Below are positions 1 through 5,919 of a stretch of 9,823 bases of DNA, in pieces. Numbering within the stretch: position 1 is the first letter of the stretch; each line of letters starts with the position of its first letter. The notes beneath the pieces were generated by a model, which worked only from the letters and a program-made list of their open reading frames with translations, searched no databases and was not told where the DNA came from. Position numbers and translations under genes: made by a program. This DNA comes from Candidatus Sulfopaludibacter sp. SbA3 (GTDB taxonomy: Bacteria > Acidobacteriota > Terriglobia > Bryobacterales > Bryobacteraceae): contig OKRF01000407.1 in the NCBI GenBank assembly GCA_900290315.1, positions 1 to 9,823 on the forward strand. Reading direction: 5' to 3'.

Positions 1-204
1 TGTGGGCCACTCGCTGCCCCAAAACTCTTCGAGCAGGCGATGCCGGTAGTCGCGATCGAAGTTGAAGCCCCAGGGGGTGAAGCCGGCGCCAGACGGAGCC
101 AGGCGAAAGCCGCCGCCATCCTTACGCACCTCCACCCATTCGGGCGACGCAAATGCCATGGCGCAAGCCAGCTTGGCGATGACCGCGAGGCGCGACGGCG
201 TCAT
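1..204 (-). CDS. Probable exported glycoside hydrolase (GH5-like), N-terminal fragment
   Basis: This is the first 68 codons of a gene that continues past the left edge. The ATG is at 204 and the frame is open to base 1. Residues 1-19 (MTPSRLAVIAKLACAMAFA) look like a signal peptide: an Arg/Lys-bearing start, then a hydrophobic Ala/Leu stretch ending in small residues. After it comes WVEVRKDGGGFRL (23-35), then FTPWGFNFDRD near residues 42-52. A GF.PWGFN(Y/F)D segment just after export is typical of the first beta-strand of the TIM barrel in GH5-like (cellulase-family) hydrolases. The catalytic glutamates would lie outside the window, so activity cannot be judged. It diverges from the small cupin gene with 76 nt between the start codons. 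No good Shine-Dalgarno is seen before the ATG. An internal ATG at residue 16 would remove most of the signal peptide and is less likely. Export is fairly well supported; the GH5 assignment rests on one short motif. Confidence 0.6.
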   Translation of the reverse strand, partial: MTPSRLAVIAKLACAMAFASPEWVEVRKDGGGFRLAPSGAGFTPWGFNFDRDYRHRLLEEFWGSEWPT

Positions 205-265
205 ACTACATCATTACGCCAGATCTGCCGGCATGGGATGCGGCGGCCTGATAAGATGCTGCCAT

Positions 266-275
266 GGAGGGGGAG
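266..275 (+). promoter_or_regulatory. Shine-Dalgarno that sets the GTG start of the small cupin
   Basis: The purine run GGAGGGGGAG ends 5 nt before the GTG at 281. It is the strongest ribosome-binding site in the window. It favours GTG 281 over the in-frame upstream ATGs, which would add sequence unrelated to the cupin family and run antisense through the start of the neighbouring hydrolase gene. Confidence 0.7.
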
Positions 276-280
276 CGGAA

Positions 281-646
281 GTGCCGACACTGATACCAGC
301 GCCCACGCGGGTGGAAGCAGCGGGAAACAAACCGAAACTGATTGACGAATATGTGGGACGGGTGAATTCGGCCACGGAAAGTTGCAGCGTGGCGCATATG
401 CGCAGCCCCGGAGGATGGGTCGAGCCGGGGCAGTCTCCGGACTTTGACGAATTCACTGTGGTGCTACGCGGCACCTTGCGGGTGGAGCATCGGGACGGTG
501 CGATGGATGTGCGTGACGGGCAAGCAGTGATTACCCATCGCGGAGAATGGGTCCGCTACAGCACTCCAACCGAGGAGGGCGCCGAATATATCGCGGTGTG
601 CCTGCCGGCGTTTTCCATGGCTACAGTGCACCGTGACGAAGCGTGA
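281..646 (+). CDS. Small single-domain cupin with degenerate metal site
   Basis: This is a 121-residue cytoplasmic protein with no signal peptide, about the size of one beta-barrel. The start region (PTLIPAPTRVEAAGNKPK, residues 2-19) and the segments SPGGWVEPGQ, DFDEFTVVLRGTLRVE, GEWVRYSTP and AEYIAVCLPAF look like a conserved bacterial cupin family that I recognise by pattern but that has no assigned reaction. Aligned to cupin motif 1, Glu57 followed six residues later by Gly64 is present, but the usual HxH is QSP (51-53). In motif 2, Gly80 and Gly88 are kept, but the metal-binding His is Val91. Most canonical ligands are therefore missing, and the protein may bind a small molecule or no metal. 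GTG is chosen as start because of the strong ribosome-binding site just upstream. The 3' end overlaps the convergent PilZ gene by 26 bp. The fold is well supported; the function is unknown. Confidence 0.82.
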   Translation: MPTLIPAPTRVEAAGNKPKLIDEYVGRVNSATESCSVAHMRSPGGWVEPGQSPDFDEFTVVLRGTLRVEHRDGAMDVRDGQAVITHRGEWVRYSTPTEEGAEYIAVCLPAFSMATVHRDEA

Positions 647-1034
647 TAGGCGGCGGGATGCGTTCTCCGGCTCCAATGGTGCTGGTGCCACGGGTTTTGA
701 ATTGGTACCTCTCAATGCGTACTGCGGCCTTAAAAGCGTCGGACCGCACTATTCTGCCGGTGGCCACGAACTTCAACGGACAGGTGCCATCCAGGCGGGC
801 CGGCCAGTTGACCGAAATCTCGATGCTGCGTCCGACCGGCAGATGCTCTTCGGTGGTGAAGAGAATTCCTCCGCTACCGATGTTTAGAGTTTGCCCATTA
901 CCAATCCATGGCTGGGCTTTTGAGTGCTGAAGAATCTTGTACCTGACTTCCTCCCGAACTGGAAAGCGGGAACTCCCGCGGCGGTCCGGCATGCCTCCGA
1001 AAAACGGTTCTTGTTCCTGAGTAATTATATTCAT
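621..1034 (-). CDS. PilZ-domain protein, possible c-di-GMP receptor
   Basis: This 137-residue soluble protein has a single PilZ domain spanning about residues 18-115. The first c-di-GMP motif RxxxR is present as R19-GSS-R23. The second motif, usually (D/N)xSxxG, appears as N51-I-G-S-G-G56, so its Ser position is Gly with a Ser one place later. After it come the expected barrel strands: ILFTTEEHLPVGRSIEISVNWP, then a strand with FVATGRIVRSD. PilZ proteins bind the second messenger c-di-GMP and pass the signal to motility, polysaccharide or transcription machinery. No output domain is attached, so a partner protein is implied. Start: ATG at 1034, with AAGGGA only 3 nt before it. The last about 20 residues are disordered-looking and overlap the cupin 3' end on the other strand. 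PilZ fold: confident. Binding of c-di-GMP: likely but unproven. Confidence 0.85.
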   Translation of the reverse strand: MNIITQEQEPFFGGMPDRRGSSRFPVREEVRYKILQHSKAQPWIGNGQTLNIGSGGILFTTEEHLPVGRSIEISVNWPARLDGTCPLKFVATGRIVRSDAFKAAVRIERYQFKTRGTSTIGAGERIPPPITLRHGAL

Positions 1035-1053
1035 GGGTCCCTTGGTAGATGAT

Positions 1054-1069
1054 GCTGTAAAAGAACAGC
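1054..1069. other. Small inverted repeat in the PilZ leader
   Basis: GCTGT (1054-1058) and ACAGC (1065-1069) form a 5-bp stem with a 6-nt A-rich loop. It lies 20 nt before the PilZ start codon, so on the minus strand it would be in that gene's 5' leader. It is short enough to be chance. Possible roles are an mRNA leader hairpin or a small operator. Confidence 0.25.
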
Positions 1070-1112
1070 TTCAACAATAGTCCGAAAGTCCAAAAAACTG
1101 GGGTAATGTATG

Positions 1113-1124
1113 GTACTTCGGTAC
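1113..1124. other. TTCG-loop mini-hairpin in the PilZ/larB spacer
   Basis: GTAC-TTCG-GTAC forms a 4-bp stem closed by C-G around a TTCG loop, an especially stable RNA tetraloop class. A TACAAT hexamer (1122-1127) overlaps its right arm and could be a plus-strand -10 box for larB, but no convincing -35 lies 16-18 bp upstream. The surrounding spacer (1035-1182) is clearly AT-richer than the flanking genes and contains no gene. It must hold the promoters for both divergent genes. Confidence 0.3.
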
Positions 1125-1182
1125 AATTCAATACTAGATGCTCGAATAAAGGGCCCAGGTGCCGTTCTGATATTCTGACGTC

Positions 1183-1926
1183 ATGGACCAAGACCAACTC
1201 CGGTCGCTCTTCGAACAGGTGCGCGATGGTGCAGTAGATATCGAGGCGGCCATGACGCGCATGCGCCACATGCCGTTCGAAGACCTGGGATTCGCCAAGG
1301 TGGATCATCATCGGGCCCTGCGCCACGGGATGCCGGAAGTAATACTAGCCAAAGGAAAAACTCCGGCTCAAGTGACGGCCATCGCGGAGACCCTGTTACG
1401 CAATGCGCAGAACGTGCTGATTACGCGGGCCGACCGCGAGTGCGCCGAAATGGTTGCGGAATTTCCCGGTGCGGAATACTTCCCGCTTTCCGGCGTGATC
1501 CGCTTCTGGAGGGACAAGAAGGTCCACGGCAAGGGCAAGATTGCCGTGGTTTGCGCGGGAACCAGCGATATCCCCGTGGCTGAAGAGGCCCAACTTACCG
1601 CGGAAGTCATGGGGAACGAAGTGGATACGATTCACGATATCGGGGTGGCTGGCATTCACCGTTTGATGCACAATCGGGAGCGGCTGTCGGAAGCTCGCGT
1701 CATTGTGGTGGCCGCCGGTATGGAGGGCGCGCTGCCGAGCGCTGTGGGAGGGCTGGTCTCCTGCCCAGTGATCGCGGTGCCCACGAGTGTGGGATATGGT
1801 GCCAGTTTCCATGGGCTGGCAGCGCTGCTGGGCATGCTGAATAGCTGCGCCAGTAACGTCACTGTTGTAAATATCGACAACGGCTTCGGCGCGGGTTACG
1901 TAGCCAGCCTCATCAATCGCCTATAA
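1183..1926 (+). CDS. larB: Nickel-pincer cofactor biosynthesis protein LarB
   Basis: LarB carboxylates the pyridinium ring of nicotinic acid adenine dinucleotide and hydrolyses the phosphoanhydride, giving the dicarboxylated mononucleotide that LarE and LarC turn into the nickel-pincer nucleotide of lactate racemase-type enzymes. The 247-residue protein has full family length. The N-terminal helical region carries PFEDLGFAKVDHHRALR (31-47). A PurE-like carboxylase domain follows, with AGTSDIPVAEEA (125-136), TAEVMGNEVDTIHDIGVAGIHR (split here as the 139-160 region), AAGMEGALPSAVGG (177-190) and IAVPTSVGYGASFHGLAALL. Cys222 in NSCAS and Glu181 correspond by position to the catalytic Cys and Glu known in Lactiplantibacillus LarB (recalled, not aligned). 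The ATG at 1183 matches the family N-terminus although no Shine-Dalgarno precedes it. The stop overlaps the convergent oxidoreductase by 14 bp. No larA, larC or larE is in the window. Confidence 0.95.
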   Translation: MDQDQLRSLFEQVRDGAVDIEAAMTRMRHMPFEDLGFAKVDHHRALRHGMPEVILAKGKTPAQVTAIAETLLRNAQNVLITRADRECAEMVAEFPGAEYFPLSGVIRFWRDKKVHGKGKIAVVCAGTSDIPVAEEAQLTAEVMGNEVDTIHDIGVAGIHRLMHNRERLSEARVIVVAAGMEGALPSAVGGLVSCPVIAVPTSVGYGASFHGLAALLGMLNSCASNVTVVNIDNGFGAGYVASLINRL

Positions 1927-3067
1927 GTGCTGGAACGTCTACCCAGGCCCGCCTGGTCCAGGATTCGATTCCCTTCTCGGCGAGCTGCACACCCTTGGCG
2001 CCTTCCAACAGGCCCCAACGGAAGGGCTCGTCTTTCACTACGTGGCGCAGGAAGAGTTCCAACTGGCGCTTGAAGGCGTTGTCGAAGGTGTCCTGTTCGG
2101 GTACCTTCTGCCAGCCGTCGAAGTAGTTGAGTGGACTTTCGATGTCGGGATTCCAAACAGGCCGCGGCGTGGCTCCGTAAGGCTGAATCCAGCAATGACG
2201 CAGGCCGGCGATGGCCGACCCATTGGATCCATCGACCTGGAGGGTCAACAGATCGTCGCGGCGCACGCGCACACACCAGGAGGAGTTGAAGTGGGCCACG
2301 ATGCCGCCGGCCAGTTGAAAGGTGGCGTAGGCGGAATCGTCGGCAGTGCAATCGTACGGTTTGCCGGCTTCGTTCACGCGCTGCGGCACGTGAGTGGCGC
2401 CCAGGCAGGATACCGATTGCACGGCGCCGAAGATGTTGTCCAGAACATAGCGCCAGTGGCAGAGCATGTCCAGGATGATGCCGCCGCCATCCTCCTTGCG
2501 ATAGTTCCAGGAGGGCCGCTGCGCGGGCACGGTATCGCCCTCGAAAACCCAGTAGCCGAATTCACCGCGCACGCTGAGGATGCGGCCGAAGAATCCCTGC
2601 TGGATGAGGCTTTGCAGCTTCAGAAGGCCGGGCAGCCAGAGCTTGTCCTGCACCACGCCGTGTTTGACGCCCGCCTGTTTTGCGCGGTGATAGAGATCGA
2701 GTGCTATGTCCAGATTCTCCGCTACAGGCTTCTCGCAATAGACATGCTTGCCGGCGGAGATGGCCTGGCGGACGCACTCGGCGCGGCGGTCGGTGGTCTG
2801 GGCGTCGAAATAGATGGAGTAGTCCGGGTTGGCCAGCGCGGCGTTCAGGTCTGTGCTCCAATCGAGGCCGCCAAACTCGGCGGAGATGGCCTGCAGTTTG
2901 GCGGGATTGCGTCCCACCAGGAGTGGCCGCGGCAGGATTGTCTCGCTGTCGCTCAGTTTGACGCCGCCTTGCTGCATGATTGCGTGGATGGAGCGCCGCA
3001 GGTGCTGATTGAGCCCCATGCGGCCGGTGACGCCGTTCATGATGATGCCGATGGTGTGAGTAGTCAT
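1913..3067 (-). CDS. Gfo/Idh/MocA-family NAD(P)-dependent oxidoreductase
   Basis: This 384-residue cytoplasmic dehydrogenase has the size and order usual for the family. The N-terminal Rossmann strand and loop IGIIMNGVTGRMG lies at residues 6-18. The nucleotide-domain end carries SAGKHVYCEKP (105-114), in which the EKP lysine is the family's catalytic/cofactor residue. The C-terminal domain has GGGIILDMLCHW (194-205), with Asp200 and His204 in the position of the catalytic D/H pair. Family members oxidise or reduce sugars, inositols and related polyols; nothing here fixes the substrate. The ATG at 3067 is chosen because the Rossmann strand begins five residues later. The longer frame to 3283 would be translated through a palindrome and antisense to the cupin. 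No Shine-Dalgarno is visible before this ATG, because the 80-bp inverted repeat ends only 9 nt upstream. It is the last gene of the minus-strand cluster and overlaps larB by 14 bp at the 3' end. Confidence 0.9.
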   Translation of the reverse strand: MTTHTIGIIMNGVTGRMGLNQHLRRSIHAIMQQGGVKLSDSETILPRPLLVGRNPAKLQAISAEFGGLDWSTDLNAALANPDYSIYFDAQTTDRRAECVRQAISAGKHVYCEKPVAENLDIALDLYHRAKQAGVKHGVVQDKLWLPGLLKLQSLIQQGFFGRILSVRGEFGYWVFEGDTVPAQRPSWNYRKEDGGGIILDMLCHWRYVLDNIFGAVQSVSCLGATHVPQRVNEAGKPYDCTADDSAYATFQLAGGIVAHFNSSWCVRVRRDDLLTLQVDGSNGSAIAGLRHCWIQPYGATPRPVWNPDIESPLNYFDGWQKVPEQDTFDNAFKRQLELFLRHVVKDEPFRWGLLEGAKGVQLAEKGIESWTRRAWVDVPALIGD

Positions 3068-3076
3068 GATATTTTG

Positions 3077-3156
3077 GTGGGACAGACGATCGATTTTTGT
3101 CGTCTGTCTTCTTTCCGGGAACAAGACAGACGACAAAAAACGATCGTCTGTCCCAC
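3077..3156. repeat. 80-bp composite palindrome (REPIN-like inverted repeat)
   Basis: The left arm 3077-3092 (GTGGGACAGACGATCG) pairs perfectly with 3141-3156. After one A/A mismatch (3093/3140), 3094-3110 (TTTTTGTCGTCTGTCTT) pairs perfectly with 3123-3139. The centre 3111-3122 contains TTCC-G-GGAA. In total 33 of 34 arm positions match. Each half also folds by itself: GACAGACGA at 3081-3089 pairs with TCGTCTGTC at 3100-3108, and the same 9-mer at 3125-3133 pairs with 3144-3152. The element is thus four alternating copies of one 9-mer, the layout of a REP doublet or REPIN. It fills most of the 94-nt gap between the cupin stop and the oxidoreductase start. It could act as an attenuator or mRNA-end stabiliser, or it may simply be a mobile non-autonomous repeat. 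No transposase of any kind is nearby. Confidence 0.93.
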
Positions 3157-3161
3157 TCGCT

Positions 3162-3605
3162 TCATGGTTTTTCGGTGCATTGCGGGTGGGCTCCCGCGGG
3201 CAGCGGCGGCGCTTCGAAGCCGGCGCGCGGCAGAGTGCCATCCAACTCCTGGCGCCAGTGCGCCACATCGCCCGCGGGTCCATAGCAATAGATCATGCGG
3301 AGCGGCGTATCGCCCAAATTGGTGAGTTGGTGAAAAACGCGGTGAGGAATGTAGACGGCCTGTCCGGTGCAGAGCGGCATGCGTTCTTCGCCGAGGCACA
3401 TTTCGCCCTGGCCTTCCACAATGAAGTAGATCTCTTCCTGTTCCTGACTGTGCCAGGGGACCTGCCCGCCGTTGGGCGCGAGCGTGACGTGGCCCATCGA
3501 AAAGTTTGTAGCCTGGATCGGGCTGGCCCCGCCCACCAGGTTCTGCGTGCGGCGGCGCGCCGGATACGTGCGCCCGGCAATTTGAGAAAGATCGGCAATC
3601 GTCAT
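3162..3605 (-). CDS. Metal-binding cupin (Cupin_2) protein
   Basis: This is a 147-residue single-barrel cupin without a signal peptide. Motif 1, G(X)5HXH(X)3E(X)6G, fits exactly as G46, H52, Q54, E58, G65, with Gln replacing the second His. Motif 2, G(X)5PXG(X)2H(X)3N, fits as G81, P87, R89 (for Gly), H92, N96. A 2-His/Glu/Gln metal site is therefore plausible, so an oxygenase, isomerase or decarboxylase role is possible, but no reaction can be named. The tail (GPAGDVAHWRQELDGTLPRAG, in the 109-129 region) extends the barrel. The start ATG overlaps the stop of the upstream permease as ATGA (3602-3605), a classic sign of translational coupling, so the product probably serves the same pathway. 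3-Hydroxyanthranilate dioxygenase, also a cupin, was considered because of the ACMSD-like neighbour, but the motifs outside the barrel do not match. Confidence 0.85.
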   Translation of the reverse strand: MTIADLSQIAGRTYPARRRTQNLVGGASPIQATNFSMGHVTLAPNGGQVPWHSQEQEEIYFIVEGQGEMCLGEERMPLCTGQAVYIPHRVFHQLTNLGDTPLRMIYCYGPAGDVAHWRQELDGTLPRAGFEAPPLPAGAHPQCTEKP

Positions 3606-4942
3606 GAAGTGGTTTTCGCCTTTCGGACGTGGGCTCCTATGAAATAGGCTACTACTCCGGCGGCGATCAGGATCAGGCTCAGTTCGAGCGCGTTAATAGG
3701 GCCGAGCGGTTGGTTCTCTGTGCGGGCGGCGGTGAGGATCAGCAGAATGGTTGGGGGAATGCCCACGGCGATGGCGCCAGTCATGCCGCCGGGAACGCGA
3801 TAGGGACGATGCATCTCGGGCTCGCGGCGGCGCAACGCCACCAGCGCGGCGAACTCCAGCAAGACACTGAGTCCTTTGAGTAGCACATCCAGCAGGATGA
3901 GTTCTACGAAGCTCAGGCGCAGGCAGAGGGCCCAGATGATGGAGCAGCCGAAAATGGATACCCAGGGCGCGCCCGCGGCGTTGCGCCGGCTGAGAATGCG
4001 CGGCAGGTAGCCATCGTCCGCCAATACCGCGGGAATGCGCGAATAGGACATGGTGAAAGCATTGAGTGTGCCGGCCGCCCCGAGCATGCCGCCGATGGTG
4101 ATGGCCACAGCGGCCACGGTCCCGGCGGCGCCGTTATGAAAGACGGTGCGCGCGATATCGGCCCAACTGCTGGGGGTCCAGCGATTGGCGTCCAGGCCGG
4201 TGAGTGAAACGGCGGCGATAGGCAACACATACGAGGCAGCCACCAGGATGCAGGTGACCGCCATGGCAATCGGATAGGTGCGCTGCGGCCGTTCGACTTC
4301 GCCCGCGATGGGCGAAGCGTCGTCGAATCCCATGTAGTTGAACATGGCAACGGCGATGGCTCCCAGAAAATCGACATTGCTGAGCGGAACGCTTTGGCCG
4401 CCACCGGCATTGCGTTGGAACAGTGCGTACATGGCGAGGATGGCGAAGGGACTCAGCATCACGATGGCCATCACCACGGAACTGCCGCCAACGATGCGGG
4501 AGCCCAGCAGATTCCAAAAGGAAGTCACGGCGATCAGCACAACCCCGATCCAGAAGCCGCGGCCATTTGCGGTGACGGAAGGCGCCAGGTGTCCCAGATA
4601 GCCCACGAAGAGCGTGGGATAGATGGCCATATCGAAGAAGCTGGCGACGAGCGAGAGCCAGGCTTCCTGGTACCCCCAGAAGTTGCCCATGCCGCGCTTC
4701 ACCCACACGTAATAGCCGCCATCTTCGGGAATGGCACTGGCTAATTCGCTGACCATGAGGGCGGTGGGCAGGCTCCAGATGACCGGGGTGATGAGCAGAA
4801 TCAGGATCGCGCCAGCGTATCCGGAGCGCAGGACGATGTCTTCCAGGCCAAACGGTCCACCGGCCACCATGAAGTAGGTGGCGGCGATCAACGCCAGAAG
4901 GGTCATCTGGCGCGGGACAGCTTTGGCGGCGGGAGCGGTCAC
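3602..4942 (-). CDS. APC-family permease resembling polyamine-uptake transporters
   Basis: This is a 446-residue inner-membrane carrier with about twelve hydrophobic segments, the usual length for the APC superfamily. The unwound part of helix 1, normally GxGIF, reads AGGPFGLEDIV (27-37). It is followed by PVIWSLPTALMVSELASAIPEDGG (in the 53-76 region) and GFWG-like NFWGYQEAW (87-95), then DMAIYPTLFVGYL. This pattern is that of the plant and protozoan polyamine/H+ symporters (PUT/LAT, RMV1-type) more than of typical bacterial amino-acid permeases. Helix 6 has MGFDDASPIAGEVERPQRTYP (204-224), the usual APC FxGFE-type element with Asp. A polyamine, cationic amino acid or related amine is therefore a reasonable substrate guess. 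The start is GTG at 4942, overlapping the amidohydrolase stop by 4 nt (GTGA). An ATG at codon 13 is an alternative start, but it would lose this coupling. Confidence 0.88.
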   Translation of the reverse strand: MTAPAAKAVPRQMTLLALIAATYFMVAGGPFGLEDIVLRSGYAGAILILLITPVIWSLPTALMVSELASAIPEDGGYYVWVKRGMGNFWGYQEAWLSLVASFFDMAIYPTLFVGYLGHLAPSVTANGRGFWIGVVLIAVTSFWNLLGSRIVGGSSVVMAIVMLSPFAILAMYALFQRNAGGGQSVPLSNVDFLGAIAVAMFNYMGFDDASPIAGEVERPQRTYPIAMAVTCILVAASYVLPIAAVSLTGLDANRWTPSSWADIARTVFHNGAAGTVAAVAITIGGMLGAAGTLNAFTMSYSRIPAVLADDGYLPRILSRRNAAGAPWVSIFGCSIIWALCLRLSFVELILLDVLLKGLSVLLEFAALVALRRREPEMHRPYRVPGGMTGAIAVGIPPTILLILTAARTENQPLGPINALELSLILIAAGVVAYFIGAHVRKAKTTS

Positions 4943-5919
4943 AGTCCCATGAGGCGCGCGGCGTTTCCGCCGTAAATGGCCGCCTTATCGGCGTCAGAGA
5001 TGGGCAGCCCGGCGATGCTTTGGATCATCTGCGGAATGCTGCCGATCATATGGGGATAGTCGCTGCCCGCCATGATATGGTCGATCCCCGCGAAGGCAAT
5101 GGCGAGTTGGATGGCGCGCGGATCGAAGTTTACGGTGTCGTAATAGAACTGCTTCAGGTAGTATGTGGGCGGGTGCGGAATGTGGGCGCGGCATTCGGTG
5201 AAGGCGTGGAAGCCGCGATCCAGGCGTTCGGCAAGATAGGGAATCGCGCCGCCCATATGGCACAGGGCCCACTTGATGTTCGGGAAACGCTCCGGAATGC
5301 CGCTGAAGACGATTTTCGCGGCGGCCAGGGTGGTATCGCAGAGGAAGCCGACCAGCGGCATGAGCCAGAAATCGGTCATGGCCTCGACGCCCACGGGATG
5401 CGTGGGGTGGATGTAGAGCACGGCGCCGAGATCGTTAGCAGCTTCGTAGAGCGGCAGGAAGCGATCGTCGTTGAGGCCCACGCCATTCACGTTGCTGAAC
5501 AGCATGGCACCGCGCAGACCCAACTGGCGGCAAGCGCGCTCCAGTTCCTTGACGGAAGCAGCGGGATCGTTGAGGGGCAGCGTGGCGAGAGCGGCAAAGC
5601 GGCCGCGCTTATCCTGCACCACGGCGGCGAAGGCGTCGTTGACCATGGCGGCGAAGCGCACGGCAGTCTCGGGTTGTTCCACGTGCGTGCCAGGCGTGGT
5701 GAGGGTGACTACCTGCGTCGCCACGCCATGTTCGATGAGCACCTGCTCGCGGTAGTCGATATCGCGGTGGCCGGGGACGCAGATGTTGTAATCGCCGGGG
5801 TAGTAGATGCGCGGGTTGCCATCTTCGTCGATGGTGACTTCGACGGCGCTCGATCCGGAGCGTAGTGCGTCCAGGTAGACCGGCGGGTAGTAGTGGTTAT
5901 GAAAATCAATGATTCGCAT
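4939..5919 (-). CDS. ACMSD-like metal-dependent amidohydrolase (amidohydrolase 2 family)
   Basis: This 326-residue cytoplasmic TIM-barrel enzyme belongs to the family of 2-amino-3-carboxymuconate-6-semialdehyde decarboxylase (ACMSD), gamma-resorcylate decarboxylase and relatives. The full metal set is visible: H7 and H9 in DFHNHYYP, H171 in LYIHPTHP, H221 in CHMGG, and D287 in AGSDYPH. The spacing matches Pseudomonas ACMSD (His9, His11, His177, His228, Asp294; recalled values) within a few residues. Arg232, 11 residues after H221, sits where ACMSD has an Arg that contacts substrate from the neighbouring subunit. Non-oxidative decarboxylation, or hydration/hydrolysis, of an unsaturated or aromatic carboxylate is the likely chemistry; the substrate is open. 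The ATG at 5919 overlaps the upstream permease by 14 nt, and the stop overlaps the downstream permease by 4 nt. It therefore lies between two transporters, which supports action on an imported compound. Confidence 0.9.
   Translation of the reverse strand: MRIIDFHNHYYPPVYLDALRSGSSAVEVTIDEDGNPRIYYPGDYNICVPGHRDIDYREQVLIEHGVATQVVTLTTPGTHVEQPETAVRFAAMVNDAFAAVVQDKRGRFAALATLPLNDPAASVKELERACRQLGLRGAMLFSNVNGVGLNDDRFLPLYEAANDLGAVLYIHPTHPVGVEAMTDFWLMPLVGFLCDTTLAAAKIVFSGIPERFPNIKWALCHMGGAIPYLAERLDRGFHAFTECRAHIPHPPTYYLKQFYYDTVNFDPRAIQLAIAFAGIDHIMAGSDYPHMIGSIPQMIQSIAGLPISDADKAAIYGGNAARLMGL

Noticed and set aside
62..280. Long N-terminal extension of the small cupin on the plus strand
   Set aside because: It is antisense to the signal peptide of the hydrolase gene, has no family similarity, and the strong ribosome-binding site at 266-275 points to GTG 281.
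3077..3156. Simple Rho-independent terminator
   Set aside because: The stem is far longer than usual and symmetric on both strands, with no U-tract directly after the outer stem. The T-run lies inside the arm. A repeat element fits better, although an effect on termination is not excluded.
3068..3283. 72-residue N-terminal extension of the oxidoreductase
   Set aside because: It would translate both arms of the palindrome and an antisense piece of the cupin gene. The Rossmann motif begins right after the ATG at 3067.
2042..3325. Long plus-strand open frame antisense to the oxidoreductase
   Set aside because: It is a shadow of codon bias in a GC-rich gene: low-complexity Gly/Ala/Val composition, no recognisable domain, and the opposite strand encodes a complete Gfo/Idh protein.
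3162..3605. 3-Hydroxyanthranilate 3,4-dioxygenase, to pair with the ACMSD-like enzyme
   Set aside because: It shares only the cupin fold. It lacks the characteristic sequence around the dioxygenase ligands and the C-terminal Cys-pair region, and the second ligand is Gln.
5020..5865. 281-codon plus-strand open frame opposite the amidohydrolase
   Set aside because: His/Gly/Val-rich shadow composition without motifs; the minus strand has all five metal ligands in register.
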